Of a stretch of 64,000 bases of DNA, positions 1-12,030 are shown in pieces. The stretch is from Thysanoteuthis rhombus (taxonomy: Eukaryota > Mollusca > Cephalopoda > Oegopsida > Thysanoteuthidae). The notes below the pieces were generated by a model. The model was not told where the DNA came from and made no database searches. It worked only from the letters and a program-made list of their open reading frames with translations. How positions within the stretch are numbered: position 1 is the first letter of the stretch; each line of letters begins with the position of its first letter. The position numbers and the translations under genes were made by a program. Location: assembly GCA_963457665.1 (NCBI GenBank), contig OY735224.1, forward strand, positions 44,338,629 through 44,402,628. The letters run 5' to 3'.

Positions 1-1019
1 AAAGTGTTGTATTCTCTTTTAAATGCATTTTTCTATATGAGTTTGGATGTCCAAGAGCTCCTGACCATTTTTCAAGTCAACAGAGTTGAAAATCGGCATT
101 TGTCTTCACTTAGACCCCTTGCAAAATTGTTAAATTTTCGTGACTAGGAAAGCAGCTTTTTTGCCATATTTTGACAGTTTTAGCTATAAGATCTAGATTC
201 TACATGTTTTTGCCCTATTTTAGACATTTTTCTATGAAGAATGCCATTGATATCATGCATAAGATTTATTCTGTCCATAATCTTTGAAGTTCTGACGCCA
301 TGGTCGTTCAATTATTGACTGAGATAATCAGCTGCTATTTGCTTTATATATTATGTATATTTTCTTTTGGCTGTTGTCCTCATCTCGTTCTTCATCTGAA
401 CACAACGTTTTGATAAGGGCATACAAACTTCTGGAGGGTGTTTTAATTTCAGAGCACTGAGACTGAGGGCTAAAATAAAAGTGTTTGGCTGGAAAGCTGA
501 TATTCTGCTGTCTATTTCAGGCAAGGCCAATTCGTCGATCAAAAAACAATGATGTTGATCGTTTTTTGATGTCAAAATGTTATGTCAAGTATAAAATCCT
601 TCAAAAATTACAAAAACAAATAACATAATTATCTTTTGCTGATCCAGAAATATTGTCAAAACTGATAGATCCCAAGCATTTGTATCATAATTACATTCAT
701 TGGATCCAGACGTGCAATTGCCCGTACATAAACCAAAAATATTTAACAAAAATCATTCTATCTCAGATAATTCATAACTATCTTTCCATATATCCAAGGC
801 TATTCATATTTATCAATCTCAGTCTCATATCTATCGATCGATCGATCTCAGCCTTATATCTATCTATCGATTCATTTTATCCATATCTATAAATCATAGA
901 GAAATTGAATTCTGCATCCTCTTAGCTCCATCGATAGGTCTGTACGTGTGACACACTCATGGCCTCTATGGGGCACTTCTCAGAATTCTGAATTGTATGG
1001 GAAATGAAGTTTTAGATTA
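1..1019. other. Unassigned AT-rich sequence
   Basis: No recognisable gene or repeat is visible. A minus-strand open frame of 74 codons at 351-575 resembles nothing I know. Around 815-875 there is a short run of ATCGATCG and ATCT/ATCG tetramers, a decayed tetranucleotide repeat. The rest looks like ordinary intergenic sequence. Confidence 0.5.
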
Positions 1020-1345
1020 TCATTATAGTTACATTGTAAATGTAACCCTCTTTTAAAACCTTTTAAAAATGTTTTTTAGGAGAGCAAATTTGCACAAGTC
1101 TATCACCTTGCTCGAGTAAGTATGCATGCTAAGATGGGTTGAGCTACACCAAAGCTGCACAAATCAACGGGGAGTAAAGAGTCAATTTCTGCATTATATT
1201 TACTTGTAAATAAAACCCTATCCCACTGGAACGCTTTCAACATTTTCTTTAGTGAAACTTGAAAGTGCAAGTACTACCCTTTGGTCCACTGAGTATGCAT
1301 ACCAAATTTGGTTGAGCTGCACCCGTGTGAGTGGGCTGCCGAATA
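1020..1345 (+). repeat. Dispersed repeat with internal duplication
   Basis: Two related blocks follow one another: about 1028-1160 and 1190-1345. Both carry a stretch like AGTATGCATRCCAAATTTGG followed by TTGAGCTRCACC. A third diverged relative lies at 17290-17460, with the same order of TATAGTTACA, an AAAACCCTTTTAAAAA run, AGTATA-TACTTCAAATTT and GGGCTGTACCC. The family is not recognised and no coding sequence is seen. Confidence 0.45.
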
Positions 1346-1480
1346 TGTCAAATAAACAGAACCAGTTGTTTTATATAAATAGAAATCTGGCTATTTCATG
1401 GATGTAAATGGAACATTCACAGTTGGGACAATCCTTAGAAAAAGCAGGGTTTTTATAAATATGTCTATCCATCCATTAGT

Positions 1481-1564
<84 letters not shown>

Positions 1565-1604
1565 TAATACATATATATCAATATATATATATACATATAT
1601 ATTA

Positions 1605-1678
<74 letters not shown>

Positions 1679-1690
1679 TAATATATATGT
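1481..1690. repeat. (CT)n then (TA)n compound microsatellite
   Basis: A CT run broken by CAAT at about 1511-1514 passes directly into an interrupted TA run with ATTAAT and TACACA variants. Open frames across it on both strands are repeat artefacts (polyLeu/Ser and poly Tyr/Ile). Confidence 0.95.
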
Positions 1691-1855
1691 ATGACTGAGA
1701 GTTGACACTTGCACATTTGTGAATGTGTGTTTGTGCGCATGTAATGCACAAGATATCTGTACAGTGATTCAGGCGTTGTTCCAAGATTCGATTTAGGATT
1801 TTGCACGATATTTGGTTCAAACGCATTGTTTATATATTTTTAACAAATTATAAAT

Positions 1856-1858
<3 letters not shown>

Positions 1859-1929
<71 letters not shown>

Positions 1930-1930
1930 T
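1859..1930. repeat. (TA)n-(TG)n microsatellite
   Basis: A pure TA run is followed by TATG and then TGTGTGTG. The reading frames over it are not genes. Confidence 0.95.
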
Positions 1931-2792
1931 GGCAAAATGATAATTGGAAGGTGAAGAGAAAATATAAAAGATAAACAGGTGTTACATATCGATATTTTTA
2001 TCATCACGCGGGCGTACTTCACGCATTTCGATACTTGCTGGCCACCTTTTTCAGTGAACCTGTAATAGTGATGAGAAAACTATATGCTCTTCAAATGATT
2101 AATATTCAGGCAATGAAAAGGGTATATTTCTGTTCTTAGGTCAAATTGAGAAGGGAGGTGTTCGTAAATGTTTAGGTGAGAATCAAGTTTTGTCTGAAAT
2201 AAGAAAGGGTTATGAATAAAAAAAAAAGTCTGTACCTGCATCTGTGAGTATCAAACTTCTCTGAGATGTAAACAGTGAGTGAAAAGATGGACTAGGAAGG
2301 AAATACTCAGTTTTGAAGGAAAGATTCTTTATCTGTGTTTTTTTAGAATGGAGAGGTGAAATCAAGCAATTATTTGATTAGTTTTGACATGTATTGCGTG
2401 GGATAAAAGTAAAATACGTGTTGTTTTTAATATTCTCTGTTGATGTTAGGAGAGACTTTCCGTTTTCTTTTATTACATATATATGTGTATGTTTGAGCGT
2501 GCGTCTAATTTAGTAATGGATTTATAATCCAACTGATATTATTAAAAAGGTGTTGTATCATCTATTTGAAATGATATAGAGATACACGATTAATGAATCA
2601 TTTTGCATAGGCTGTGTGAATAGAATAAACAATTAAGGAAAAGTTTCAATGTCGTATAACGCATTTATAATCATTTTTGTCGGGTTATACATTAATTTTC
2701 TAAGAAATATAATTGCGTACGTTGGAAGAAAAAAATTGAGCAGGTAATAACAATGAACGATCAGAAATGGGAAATGAGATGAAGCATCCGCA

Positions 2793-3145
2793 GATATAGA
2801 TATTGAGTTTTCTTTTCTTGAATTATTTTTTCAATCGTGTTATAATAACAGTTTGGAAAATAGGAAGCGATAGAATCAATGCAGGCCTTTGTCTTTCTGT
2901 TTTTTATATCATTTTGACTCAGTTTTATATGTTGAAGAAACATGTGCACTATTAAAACAAAATTGAAATACAAAAATATTCTTATGTCTAGACAGATATT
3001 GCTTTTTTGGGTTTGATTGTTAAAAGATATTTCTCTATGATACTTCAGTTGATTCACTTATTTAAAAGAAAACACGTCTTAATTGACTTGTCCATGATTT
3101 TCTTTTTAGCCAGCTCTATTTCAGATGCTCACGTGTCCGTTTGAG
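2793..3145 (+). repeat. Left arm of a 350-bp inverted duplication
   Basis: This segment is the reverse complement of 6900-7265, about 90% identical by eye over most of its length. Anchor matches include AGAATCAATGCAGGC, TTCTTATGTCTAGACA, TGATACTTCAGTTGATTCAC and AACACGTCTTAATTGACTTG. No conserved reading frame was noticed. It may be a dispersed repeat with one copy in each orientation, or the long arms of a foldback-like unit. Confidence 0.8.
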
Positions 3146-3159
3146 AAGTCATTTATTTG

Positions 3160-3232
3160 ATCTTTTGCATTATTGGGGGCTGTCTACCTCAATGGTATGA
3201 GCAATGTCGCTTTAAAGTGGCAACCTATCGGT
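3160..3232 (+). repeat. Decayed tRNA-like SINE fragment
   Basis: The stretch CTACCTCAATGGTATGAGCA resembles a tRNA D-arm (box A). It is followed by CTTTAAAGTGGCAACCTATC, which is shared in diverged form with the better SINE copy at 40500-40592. Box B is degraded (GTAAATGGTTTGG). It begins right after the left inverted-duplication arm. Confidence 0.45.
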
Positions 3233-3875
3233 AAATGGTTTGGTATTTATGTTGTTCAGGCCAAATGGTACATTAATCGTGGGATAATGGTGGGTCTTTC
3301 AAAGTAGATTGACGAATATACATTGTGTATTTTGTTTTGTTCCATGTTTTTGTTTTTTGAAATTGTTGGTTTTTTTATTAGTCTGTTTTTTTTTCTTCTC
3401 TTTTTCATCATGTACTAATATTTAGAAGTTTAGAAGATCAACAGAAACATACGCATAACAAATACAATGATATCAAATTCACAAAATAAGCAACACCTAT
3501 TAGTATATGTTCTGCTAATGCCCAGAATAAGAGTAATACAGTAAAATCATTTACTAGTCTAAAATATCAAATAGAAGAAAATTCCAGAAAAGTAACTTTG
3601 ATGTATCAAGGTTTATGATATTTTTTTCGAATTAAAAATACCGTCCATGTATAGCGATGGTGTTCGATAAACATAGCTAGGGGATGTAACAGAAAAACAC
3701 CTGTCTTGTTTTTTGGTCTTTTTTAATCCCCATATCAAACCTCCTGAGGATCCAAACAATAAATTTAATCTTATAGCATCGTAGATGTTTTGTTTGACAT
3801 TTCAGAAAGAATTTTTCTTCCAGCATTGACCTTCAACAACACTTTGAAAACTTGAATGTGATTAGTTTCAAAGGA
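3233..3875. other. Unassigned AT-rich sequence
   Basis: I see no coding region, RNA gene or repeat shared with the rest of the window here. Confidence 0.4.
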
Positions 3876-3877
3876 AC

Positions 3878-3984
<107 letters not shown>

Positions 3985-4299
3985 CAGTAATACAAAAGAG
4001 TGTTATATCGAAATTTTACATAGAGTTACAAATTCCGAAATATTTTCAGTTTGTGCGCGGAAAGTGGAATTTGGTGAATTATTCAGGATCATCTGGATTT
4101 CAATACAGTTATCTGAGTATTTATCAAGTATCTAGGAACCTTTTTTTTTCAGGCAATCGTACGGAAAGATATTTGGATGAATTACCAAAAGATTGTACAT
4201 ATTCTGTCTATAATTTACCGGTATTTTCATCAATGGGAATATTGAATTCGTTGTGCTGTTTTCAATCTCAGACTATATGCAAACTGCCTTATGTTATCA

Positions 4300-4302
4300 T
4301 GC

Positions 4303-4353
<51 letters not shown>

Positions 4354-4465
4354 TGAACAATATATTTACATACATACACACACATTCACACAAACACACA
4401 CATATATATATAAATATATATATATATACATACATATATATGAATTATATGTATGCATTATATAT
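4300..4465. repeat. Interrupted (TA)n/(CA)n microsatellite
   Basis: A TA run at 4306-4348 is followed by ACATACACACACATTCACAC and further broken TA runs with ATGTATGCAT interruptions. Confidence 0.9.
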
Positions 4466-4694
4466 ATGCATTATACATATTGCATTATTCACTTGTTTAT
4501 CTTGATTTAAACATCATTTAGAAAGAGGTAATAAGTACATTACACTTTATATATAATATTGCTTTTGAGGTTGTGATTGTCTAATAATTTCATTCGGAAC
4601 GAATTACTGAAATCCCATTGACTTGATCATTCACTTAACGAATTTTCAACAACAAAGAATTTTGAGAACGGTCTGTCCCTGCTTAGAGATGTAC

Positions 4695-4697
<3 letters not shown>

Positions 4698-4762
<65 letters not shown>
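4698..4762. repeat. (TA)n microsatellite
   Basis: An essentially pure TA run. Confidence 0.95.
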
Positions 4763-4764
<2 letters not shown>

Positions 4765-5997
4765 CTTCAAATACGTCCGTCAATCAGTCCGTCTGTTTCA
4801 CTGTTGAATTACAATTTTGCATGTAGGACGCCGAATGTTTGCATAATGGTTCAACCATCTTTGTTGGAGAGCATATGTTGAGTGATGTTCTAACGGTTTC
4901 ATCCTGAGGTTTTATTTTCAATGTAATTATAATGCTAAACGAGACCCTGACTCTTAGCCCGACATAACTCCAGTTTAATTCGTATTTTGGAAGCTGGAGT
5001 TCGGCATAATTGTGCATTTTTTCTTGGTGGACATGTGAAGAAGACTTTGGGGTTATTTTTGGAGCAATTGGAGGCTATAAATTGCCTCCAAGAAGTTAAA
5101 ATTTGACACGGGGGATATCTTTTTACAGTGAAGTCGTAGTTGAACTTGAGGGGTTGTAGCATATCCCTAGAGGGCATTTATGATAATTTCTAGCCAATCA
5201 GAGCAGTTGTTAGACACGATTTTACCCTTACAAAATAGATCCCTCCCATTGGGGAATAACTTTTGACAGCAAAGCTAATGAGCTATGTGACGTTGGCCAC
5301 AGAGGCCATTTGAGGTCATCAGAGGGCATTTTGAAATGTGAGCTGATACTGTTCAGAATAAGGGGAGACAACTCATTTTCAATGATGTTTCATAAAATTT
5401 GGGTAAAAATTGGAAAAAATTCAAAATTTTAACAAATCTGTAGAGAATAGCCGATATATTTAAATGTTTTTCAACATTTTCAGTTGTAAGTTTTTCTTTT
5501 GATATTAATTTATCTTAAGTATCATTTCAATAACACTCAATGATTCGCCCATATATTATCAAACCCATATTTCAAGATGCTTTACTTAAACTACGCCAGT
5601 GCGATTACAAAATTAGCGAATATATATTTTTTACATTCATTCTCACACACAACACAAACCATCGAGCCAAAAACGGATGAAATTAAGTGTCTACTTGGGA
5701 CTTTGGTAAAGCAGCAGCAGTTGGTCTTGGGGAGGGCAGAGTGTGTCTAGGTAGGGGGTTGTGTTGTGGAGGTGGATTTTTTGGTATATTTGGGATAGTG
5801 TAGAAGGAGGGGTGGTGGGGTCAAGGAGCTACATAGTTATCAACCTTAAAAATGAAATGTTTTGGCTATGATTTGGACAGGGGTTATAACAGGCTAAGGT
5901 GAAGTTTATCCTATGGGTCTAGGTGACTTTGAAGCTTCCATTATTGAATGGGTCTTAGATGTGGGTGTGAGGATATTAATGGTAGGAGTTGTGTGTT
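4763..5997. other. Unassigned sequence, G-rich in part
   Basis: No gene is recognised. Within 5700-5830 the plus strand becomes G-rich (GTAGGGGGTTGTGTTGTGG, GGAGGGGTGGTGGGG), unlike the AT-rich flanks. The minus-strand Penelope-like fragment at 5998-6171 ends next to this interval, so part of it may be 3' untranslated sequence of that element. That is inference. Confidence 0.35.
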
Positions 5998-6171
5998 TTA
6001 GTGTTCTGCATGGTGAGGGTTGTTCAGTTTAGTATTTAATCCATTAGGATATAGGGTTTTACGTTTGTTGATCCACATGTCTTCGTATTTTTCTAGAACT
6101 TTAGTTATGTCAATTGGAGTAGTTTTTTCTATTTTTTCTATGATGGTGAAGCTAGCGTCAGTGGCAAAATT
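5998..6171 (-). mobile_element. Penelope-like element, GIY-YIG C-terminal fragment
   Basis: On the minus strand an open stretch of about 57 codons reads FTIIEKIEKTTPIDITKVLE, then KYEDMWINKRKTLYPNGLNT, and ends at a stop. The pattern E-x-x-W-I-x-(5)-TLYPNGLN matches the end of the GIY-YIG endonuclease domain that closes many Penelope-like retroelement proteins, as I know the family. Only the C-terminus is present; the reverse transcriptase is not attached. Positions 6020-6141 recur at 32442-32563 with two differences in 122 bp. Confidence 0.55.
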
Positions 6172-6350
6172 GTATATCTATATATATGGTGCAAATCTCG
6201 GGTGTAATACAAATTTAATATAATATATTGCAATAATCGATGTATGGTGGATTTATTTCACACTCTGCTTGACACGTTCAACTTTAAGTGTTAAGTTGGT
6301 TGAGAGAAGAGCTGGAGATGTGGTAGAACGTGTATGAGTCGCGAATTCTT

Positions 6351-6354
<4 letters not shown>

Positions 6355-6445
<91 letters not shown>

Positions 6446-6461
6446 GTGTGTGTGTGTGTGT
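6355..6461. repeat. (TA)n-(TATG)n-(TG)n compound microsatellite
   Basis: TA runs with TACATACA interruptions are followed by TATG tetramers and a TG run. Minus-strand frames here (His/Thr and Ile/Tyr runs) are artefacts. Confidence 0.95.
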
Positions 6462-6899
6462 GTGCGGTGCATTTAAATGTAAAATCTGATTTCCTTTTTT
6501 TGTGTGTGGGTGTAGCCTGGATGTGAAACATAAAAACACTCATTTTGAGTTGAATTAACAATGATTTAACAGATAGCAATTTTTTTTTTAATGCAAATTA
6601 TTGCATGTTCCATTTCTTCCATTCCAATGCACATCTATCAGGGAAGTCATTTTTTTTACTTTTATGATGGCCAATGCTCGTCAAGACTGTTAATTGTTAG
6701 TTATTAAGTGGATCCTCCTACTAGTTGTAATTGTTGGAATGGAAGAATAGTATCTTATTTTTCTGATCGTCTGTATTGTTTTAATTCCCAGATTTTATGC
6801 GAAACATAAATCACAAATCATAGAAACATTTGTCTTTTAATCAGCAAGAACCCATGAGTGGATATTCCTTCCCCTGTGATTTGGTGCTGGGATAAAGAT

Positions 6900-7265
6900 G
6901 TCTACTCTAACAAACACGAGAGTATCTGACATAGAGCTGGTTACGAGAAAAATCATGGACAAGTCAATTAAGACGTGTTTTCTTTTAAAAAAGTGAATCA
7001 ACTGAAGTATCATAGAAAAATATCTTTTAAAAATCGAACCCAAAAAAGCAATATTGTCTAGACATAAGAATGTTTTTGTATTTCAATTTTTTTTAATTGT
7101 GCACATGTTTTTTCCACATATAAAACTGAGACAAAATGATATAAAAACAGAAAGACGAATGCCTGCATTGATTCTATCGCTTCTTGTGTTCCGAAATTGT
7201 TGGTATAACACGATTGAAAGAAAAAACAATTCAAGTAAAGAAACCCCAATATCAATATCTGTTGT
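6900..7265 (-). repeat. Right arm of the 350-bp inverted duplication
   Basis: Reverse complement of 2793-3145. The match fades at about 6900 and about 7265. Small indels such as the length of the T run after TTTCTG separate the two arms. Just outside, 7243-7285 and 7430-7472 form a local direct repeat built on CAATATCTG, TGT-TAGA and AGTAAAAAATAT. Confidence 0.8.
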
Positions 7266-8170
7266 CTAGAAGTAAAAAATATAATTATAAAGTGGCCTTT
7301 TTTATGAGTAGAATTGGGTCAAAAAGTCTTAAAACATAGAAACACTTAAGAACTATGATGTAAATGAAACCTATTGCAATGTCCGACGTATGGACATCAT
7401 GTAAAATTCAGTGAAAAATGTCTAAAAGGCAATATCTGATGTATAGACGTAAAAAATATGATTACAGAGTAATAATCTAAAAAGCTCAATGTGATAGACT
7501 GTGTCTGTCCTTTTTAAATATGATTGTTCATAGCTTTTTCATATGTACAATGTAGAAAAACATCTTGAAATAAAGAAATCTAAGTACAGTGTTATGGGAA
7601 AGATTGAACTGAAAGATTCTTTCGTGGTTTCAGTATTTACAAAATGCGAGATAGTTTATGATGCAACAAGGCTAATCTGCAAAGAGGATGCCGTTCTTTA
7701 GAAAAAAAAATCTGACGAGTTACCATGTTAATCGCATTCACAAATAATGCATAAATCGGCTAGGCCACTTCTAATCAAAATTCGACCTCCCAACCATCAT
7801 CGATTGAAGATCGCATGATTCTAGGAAGAACAATCTAGGCACTTGTGGATACAGGAATAGAATTACCTCCCTTGATCTTTCCACTTCCAGGGGGAGAGAA
7901 CGTCGAAACAGATATATACATGGGAATTTAGTCTGATATTGAACTATGTCGAAGCTTGGACCGAATTTTTTTCCCTTACATCACAGTACAATTCATCTGG
8001 ATCTCCTTGCCAAAAATGGTTGAGATTTGTTGAGAAATGGCGACATTGTTCTAAGATAAACAACCGAACAAACAAACTTTCATTTATATATATTATTATT
8101 ATTATTATATTTTACAGTTTATGTCTGACATAATGTGATGATTTTCAATTCGCCATTACGAGCTCCTGCT
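7266..8170. other. Unassigned AT-rich sequence with a local direct repeat
   Basis: Apart from the 40-bp direct repeat whose second copy is at 7430-7472, and a short (TAT)n at 8088-8108, nothing is recognised. The short open frames have no family signature. Confidence 0.4.
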
Positions 8171-8174
8171 TACC

Positions 8175-8258
8175 GAAAGCGCTGTTTACTCGGTTGGTAA
8201 AGCAGAGTTGTCTTAAGACTGCATCCTGATGGAAGCAGTTGGAATCCCATTGTGTACC
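8175..8258 (+). repeat. tRNA-like SINE fragment
   Basis: The stretch GTTTACTCGGTTGGTAAAGC looks like a tRNA D-arm. It is followed by an anticodon-arm-like GTTGTCTTAAGACTGCATCC and a degraded box B (GCAGTTGGAATCCC). The order and spacing fit a lysine-tRNA-like SINE head. No clean acceptor stem forms, so a functional tRNA gene is unlikely. Confidence 0.4.
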
Positions 8259-8369
8259 TCATTTTCCTTATTCATTCATGTGGTCAGCCGTTCGATTCGT
8301 TACTCGGATTATTCCGGTACCGGACAAAATATGTTTCCAGAAGAATTGTCTTTACAATTATCACTCCCA

Positions 8370-8422
8370 TCACACGTATATATACATACAGACATGTGTG
8401 TATATGTGTGTGTGTGTACTAC
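8370..8422. repeat. Short (TA)/(TG) microsatellite
   Basis: ATATATACATACAGACATGTG is followed by TATGTGTGTGTGTG. It is short and interrupted. Confidence 0.8.
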
Positions 8423-8959
8423 TCTGTACGTGAAATATATTGGCATGCAGATGACAGTATTTCAAAGATAAGCTGCAATGGAGCAGATTGTAATTAAAAG
8501 CGGATTCACGCCTCCACTAAGTTGAATAATGTGGAGTAGATTTGAAGTAACAGTCAGAATTTGCATTCGATTCAGTGATTATATATCATGTCTAAAGAAT
8601 AATTACTGTCTGAAGAACCATCACGTTTGTCAGTTTCAAACTGCTTTAGATGTTATACGGGTTAATCTATTGGTTAGTTTTGCGATATTTCACTATCAAC
8701 ACCGTTTTATTTTTATTTGTTTATTTTATTTATCTTCTGTACGTTAAGTGAGGTTTCAATTTCTATGCCCGTGGGTGATTGTTATAGATCTCTTGGTTTT
8801 ATCTTGGGTGTTGCCAGCACTTTCTATCAGCTGTTTCGGCGATCTATCAGTTTACTTATAGGTGATATATCATATAAGATATACTATAAAATTTCTTTGT
8901 TTACAAGTTATAGAGTTCATCTTTACATGGTGTGTGTTACTAATGTTTAATTCTGTTAA

Positions 8960-9245
8960 TATTCTCCCTGGATTAGTGTATATACCTCTATATATGTTTA
9001 CATTTTACAGCTACTTTATTTTCTATTTTCTTGGTCTGTCTTTTTAATATTGGTGATAATTCTTAATTTCTCATTCAGACATAGTAGGGGTTTCCATATT
9101 ATGGCATCCGTGTGTTCATTAAGTATTTTCCATTCTATTGTGGATGTGAGATGGCTAGTTTTGAGAGTCCAGTGTGTAGATAGGGATTTATTGTTTTTGT
9201 ATTTATATTTGGAAAGGATGTTTTTTGGTTGACTAATCATAACTG
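8960..9245 (-). mobile_element. Penelope-like element, GIY-YIG region fragment
   Basis: The minus strand encodes a 74-codon open stretch with YKYKNNKSLSTH, WTLK, IEWKILNEH and LCLNEKLRIIT. The order KNNxxLSxHxWxLK ... xxWKIL ... LCLxEKLxII is the layout I associate with the GIY-YIG/Cys region downstream of the reverse transcriptase in Penelope-like retroelements. Sequence just upstream on the minus strand (up to about 9290) may also belong to it. No intact element is present. Confidence 0.5.
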
Positions 9246-9856
9246 AAAAGGTCTTTCGATATTCGTATGTGATATCTCGTTTTTAATGGTTTCTCTATAG
9301 TTGTTTTGTTTATCTTGGTATATGATATGAAATCTTAGGCATTTGTTTTGCTAAGGGCACCAGTTGCTATTCGACAATGGGTGTAAATATAAAAGACCTT
9401 TTTCACAAAGAAAATTTATAATAAGGCATTACCACCCAAAGAAAAAAAAGGACACATGTTCCGAAAACATTCTGAATAAGGATTCGAAAAAGTCGGATCA
9501 TAGAATATCTCCATGGCATGTTGTTGATGTTAGATAGTTACAAATGGTTTAGTAGTTCTGATTGAGGAATCGGTGGCACAATGAATGTGGAAACGAAGTA
9601 TTTTGTCTCCCCGTGGTTTGGTGTGAGCAGCCACGTTGGTAGAGTTGTTAAAGAAGAAAGGGAGATGTACAAAAAGAATGCACGCCAAGTATGAACATGG
9701 ACGCGGAGATTAGGTAAAGTAAAGAGAAAACATACAAGTATTTTGACGGAGAATAAGACGTACATTTAATACAAAAACATTGATGACCAATGACAAATGA
9801 AAAATGAAATACATGTAATGGTAACATAAATCTGATCAATCACATAAAAGAAGTAA
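9246..9856. other. Unassigned sequence
   Basis: No recognised feature. Minus-strand open frames of 60-75 codons at 9538-9839 are rich in Phe/Leu and lack family motifs. Confidence 0.35.
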
Positions 9857-10234
9857 GAAGAGATAACAAGAGGTGGGAGCCTTTTTATCCTTGATAGTAC
9901 TGGTATCAGAGTCGACACGGAGTTTTCTGGACTGCTTGTGAATCCATATAGCATGGATTGTACCAAGGAACAAATATGGAAAACGGGTTCAGTTTGCGAG
10001 CCGAACTGCCAAGTTATGCACGTGACTTTGGGGCTATTCTCAGACGCTGATAGACACTCAACAAACAGACCATGAAAGACAGAGACCATACAGTTCCATC
10101 CATGCGTGTTTCCCGGAGTGAAGAAATTAAGGAAAGATTGTTGTGACAATAAGACAGTAAAAAGCATTGCTATTTCATCCATGAGAGTGAGAGGTGCATG
10201 CAAGTTTGGAGCACGTGTTGAACACACGGAGGTG
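9857..10234 (+). other. Cysteine-rich open stretch, possible decayed exon
   Basis: Reading the plus strand in one frame gives about 72 open codons, a stop, then about 53 more. The first part contains CTKEQIWKTGSVCEPNC, which resembles the start of a trypsin-inhibitor-like (TIL) cysteine domain (CxxNExWxxCGxxCEPTC). The second contains HPCVFPG...KDCCDNKTV and VRGACKFG, with LCSC just past the next stop, a spacing like cystine-knot proteins. The opposite strand is also open for 182 codons (9766-10314) but shows no motif I recognise. The region is less AT-rich than its surroundings. It could be a decayed host exon or chance; I could not decide. Confidence 0.2.
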
Positions 10235-10417
10235 TAGCTGTGTAGCTGCACGTCTGAGTGATGCATCGACATCGTTGAAGTGAAATGGGCAAAATTAGTA
10301 CGGAAGTCGGTCACGGTGGAAAAATGTTTGAATCGGATGGGAAGTCAGCGAAATGATAACAATCTTAGGGAGAAGGAATGAGAGAGAAAAAGTGAGGTGC
10401 AACAAGTGCTAGGGCCA

Positions 10418-10575
10418 GAGGTGTAATAAGCTACGGGTGCCGGCGTCAATAAGCATTGGACCATGTGCACCCAGGAACTTTTTAGGGGTCATCGTAGGAA
10501 GTGATGTTTTCCATATCTACCTAAAATAAGATTTTCGTATCTAATTCCTAACTATAAGGGGGCACTACGGGGTCA
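10418..10575 (-). mobile_element. LTR-like fragment (second copy at 25.9-26.35 kb)
   Basis: On the minus strand the order GTAGTGCCCCC, then TAGTTAGGAATTAGATACG, then GACCCCTAAAAAGTTCC, then TGGCGCC-like and CTCTGGCCC sequence matches 26092-26352 in the same order. The copy is shorter, with a central part missing. It is interpreted as a solo LTR remnant of an LTR retrotransposon, old and broken. No internal coding region is next to it. Confidence 0.45.
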
Positions 10576-10758
10576 TTAGTCTGAAGAAGTCTGAAAGAGC
10601 AGAAATATAAACAACTTTGTGTAGTGATTCCATTATTATACCACATTTAAAGCTCTGCTCTAACTTAATGTTTTTGTATCGAACATATCCTAAAATAAAC
10701 CCCTCACATATCGTATATGAAATGTATAACTGATTTGTACTTAGGTGTACCTATATCC

Positions 10759-10759
10759 T

Positions 10760-10834
<75 letters not shown>
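10759..10834. repeat. (CT)n-(AT)n microsatellite
   Basis: A CT run to about 10785 is followed by a TA run. The minus-strand frame across it is an artefact (Tyr/Ile and Arg/Glu runs). Confidence 0.95.
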
Positions 10835-10836
<2 letters not shown>

Positions 10837-11645
10837 TTAAAGAATAGGAAGTAAAAAAAAACAAACATATTAGATAGATAGATAGGCAATATTATTGAAG
10901 TAGCATTAAATTTTAAAAAATAATCTTGCAAAGAAAAAATTGATTCAATTTAAACCTGAAAGCCTGGGAATTAATGTAAATTGATCACAAATGAAGTTAA
11001 AATATCAAAAAATAGCAGTAGTAGATTCGCAAAACACATTAGCAACTCAGGCACGGCTACAAATGACAGAACATGAATGTACATAGGTTTAGAAGGGATC
11101 AGAGAATTATTCTCCCCCTCTTTCTTAGTAATGGAATGAAGATGGGTTAGCTTGCAAAAATAATGAATAATTTTCAGAACTGCAGCAAAGCCATTATGAT
11201 TCGGAATCGGTGAAATAACAACCATATTGATATTACAATAAGAAAAAAGCAAATCGCAGGTTGATACTAATTTGAAAATCTCTACTGAGTGAAACAGAGT
11301 AACATACCGTTGATCGATCCAATAGAGATATTGTATCATTATATTGTTTTTATTCATTATTATATATCCTTTGCCTAGCAAAAATTTGCATTGCCCTACT
11401 ATGCTTTTACAGAAGGAATTACATAATTATAGTTTCTCCTGCTACCCAAAATAAAAAAGTATGAATTTGTTCTCGTCGTAATTGTGATTATGTCTACCTT
11501 AAATGAATACACTCCTACCACATTCTAATCGAAAGGTAATTTTGTCCTAACCATGACAGGATTTTATTTCTTTGTAAAAGAAGCTTCTACATTCAAAATT
11601 GATATTATCAAATATCATTTGAAACTTAACTCTACAGAAGTGAAA
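10835..11645. other. Unassigned sequence with a 136-codon minus-strand frame
   Basis: The minus-strand open frame 10971-11381 has no recognised domain. A block in it around 11235-11325 (GTGAAACAGAGTAACATA, CGATCCA) resembles 15500-15600 (GGGAAACAGAGCGTCAC, CGATCCA), so it is more likely a diverged dispersed repeat than a gene. Confidence 0.35.
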
Positions 11646-11649
11646 CTGA

Positions 11650-12030
11650 AAGTAGCATTCAACATATCAGATTTTTTCACAACAGAGTGATCAATTAATA
11701 ATTGGAAAATGGGTTGATCAATGAATAAGTTACTTATTTTGCCTTTTGTCGGGAACTGATCACTGAAATGGCTTAAACATCCGAATGTGAATCCTATCGG
11801 ACAAACAATAGAAATTTGGCATAAACTTATAGTTTAGATTGGATTTCCCTCCTGGAAAATATTTACAAGAGTGTATATTCTAGTACTAAAAGGTAAAAGT
11901 TCAAAATTTTAACTTCATTTGCTCGATTGTTGTGGCGTATACAAGTAACTCATAAACAGATTCGAAAATTGAAATGAAAAAAACTTGTGTTGACAGTTTT
12001 TGTTGGTGGTTTTGAATCTTCCAACATCAC
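11650..12030 (+). repeat. DR1 repeat segment
   Basis: DR1 is the name used here for a dispersed repeat of about 400-500 bp. Its plus-sense landmarks, in order, are CTGGTTAGTCACTC, a GATCAATTAAAA block, TAGCATAAACTTA, TCAGCCCTCTAGCTCCAT, and a tail AACTGAAGAAACCTATATTG plus TTGACAGTTTT. This copy keeps GAGTGATCAATTAATAATTGG, GGCATAAACTTATAG and the tail TTGTGTTGACAGTTTTTGTTG, but has lost the 5' landmark. Confidence 0.6.

Noticed and set aside
1398-2022. Open frames across CT and TA runs (Leu/Ser and Tyr/Ile repeats)
   Set aside because: Pure dinucleotide repeats encode stop-free alternating codons in several frames; no non-repetitive protein sequence remains.
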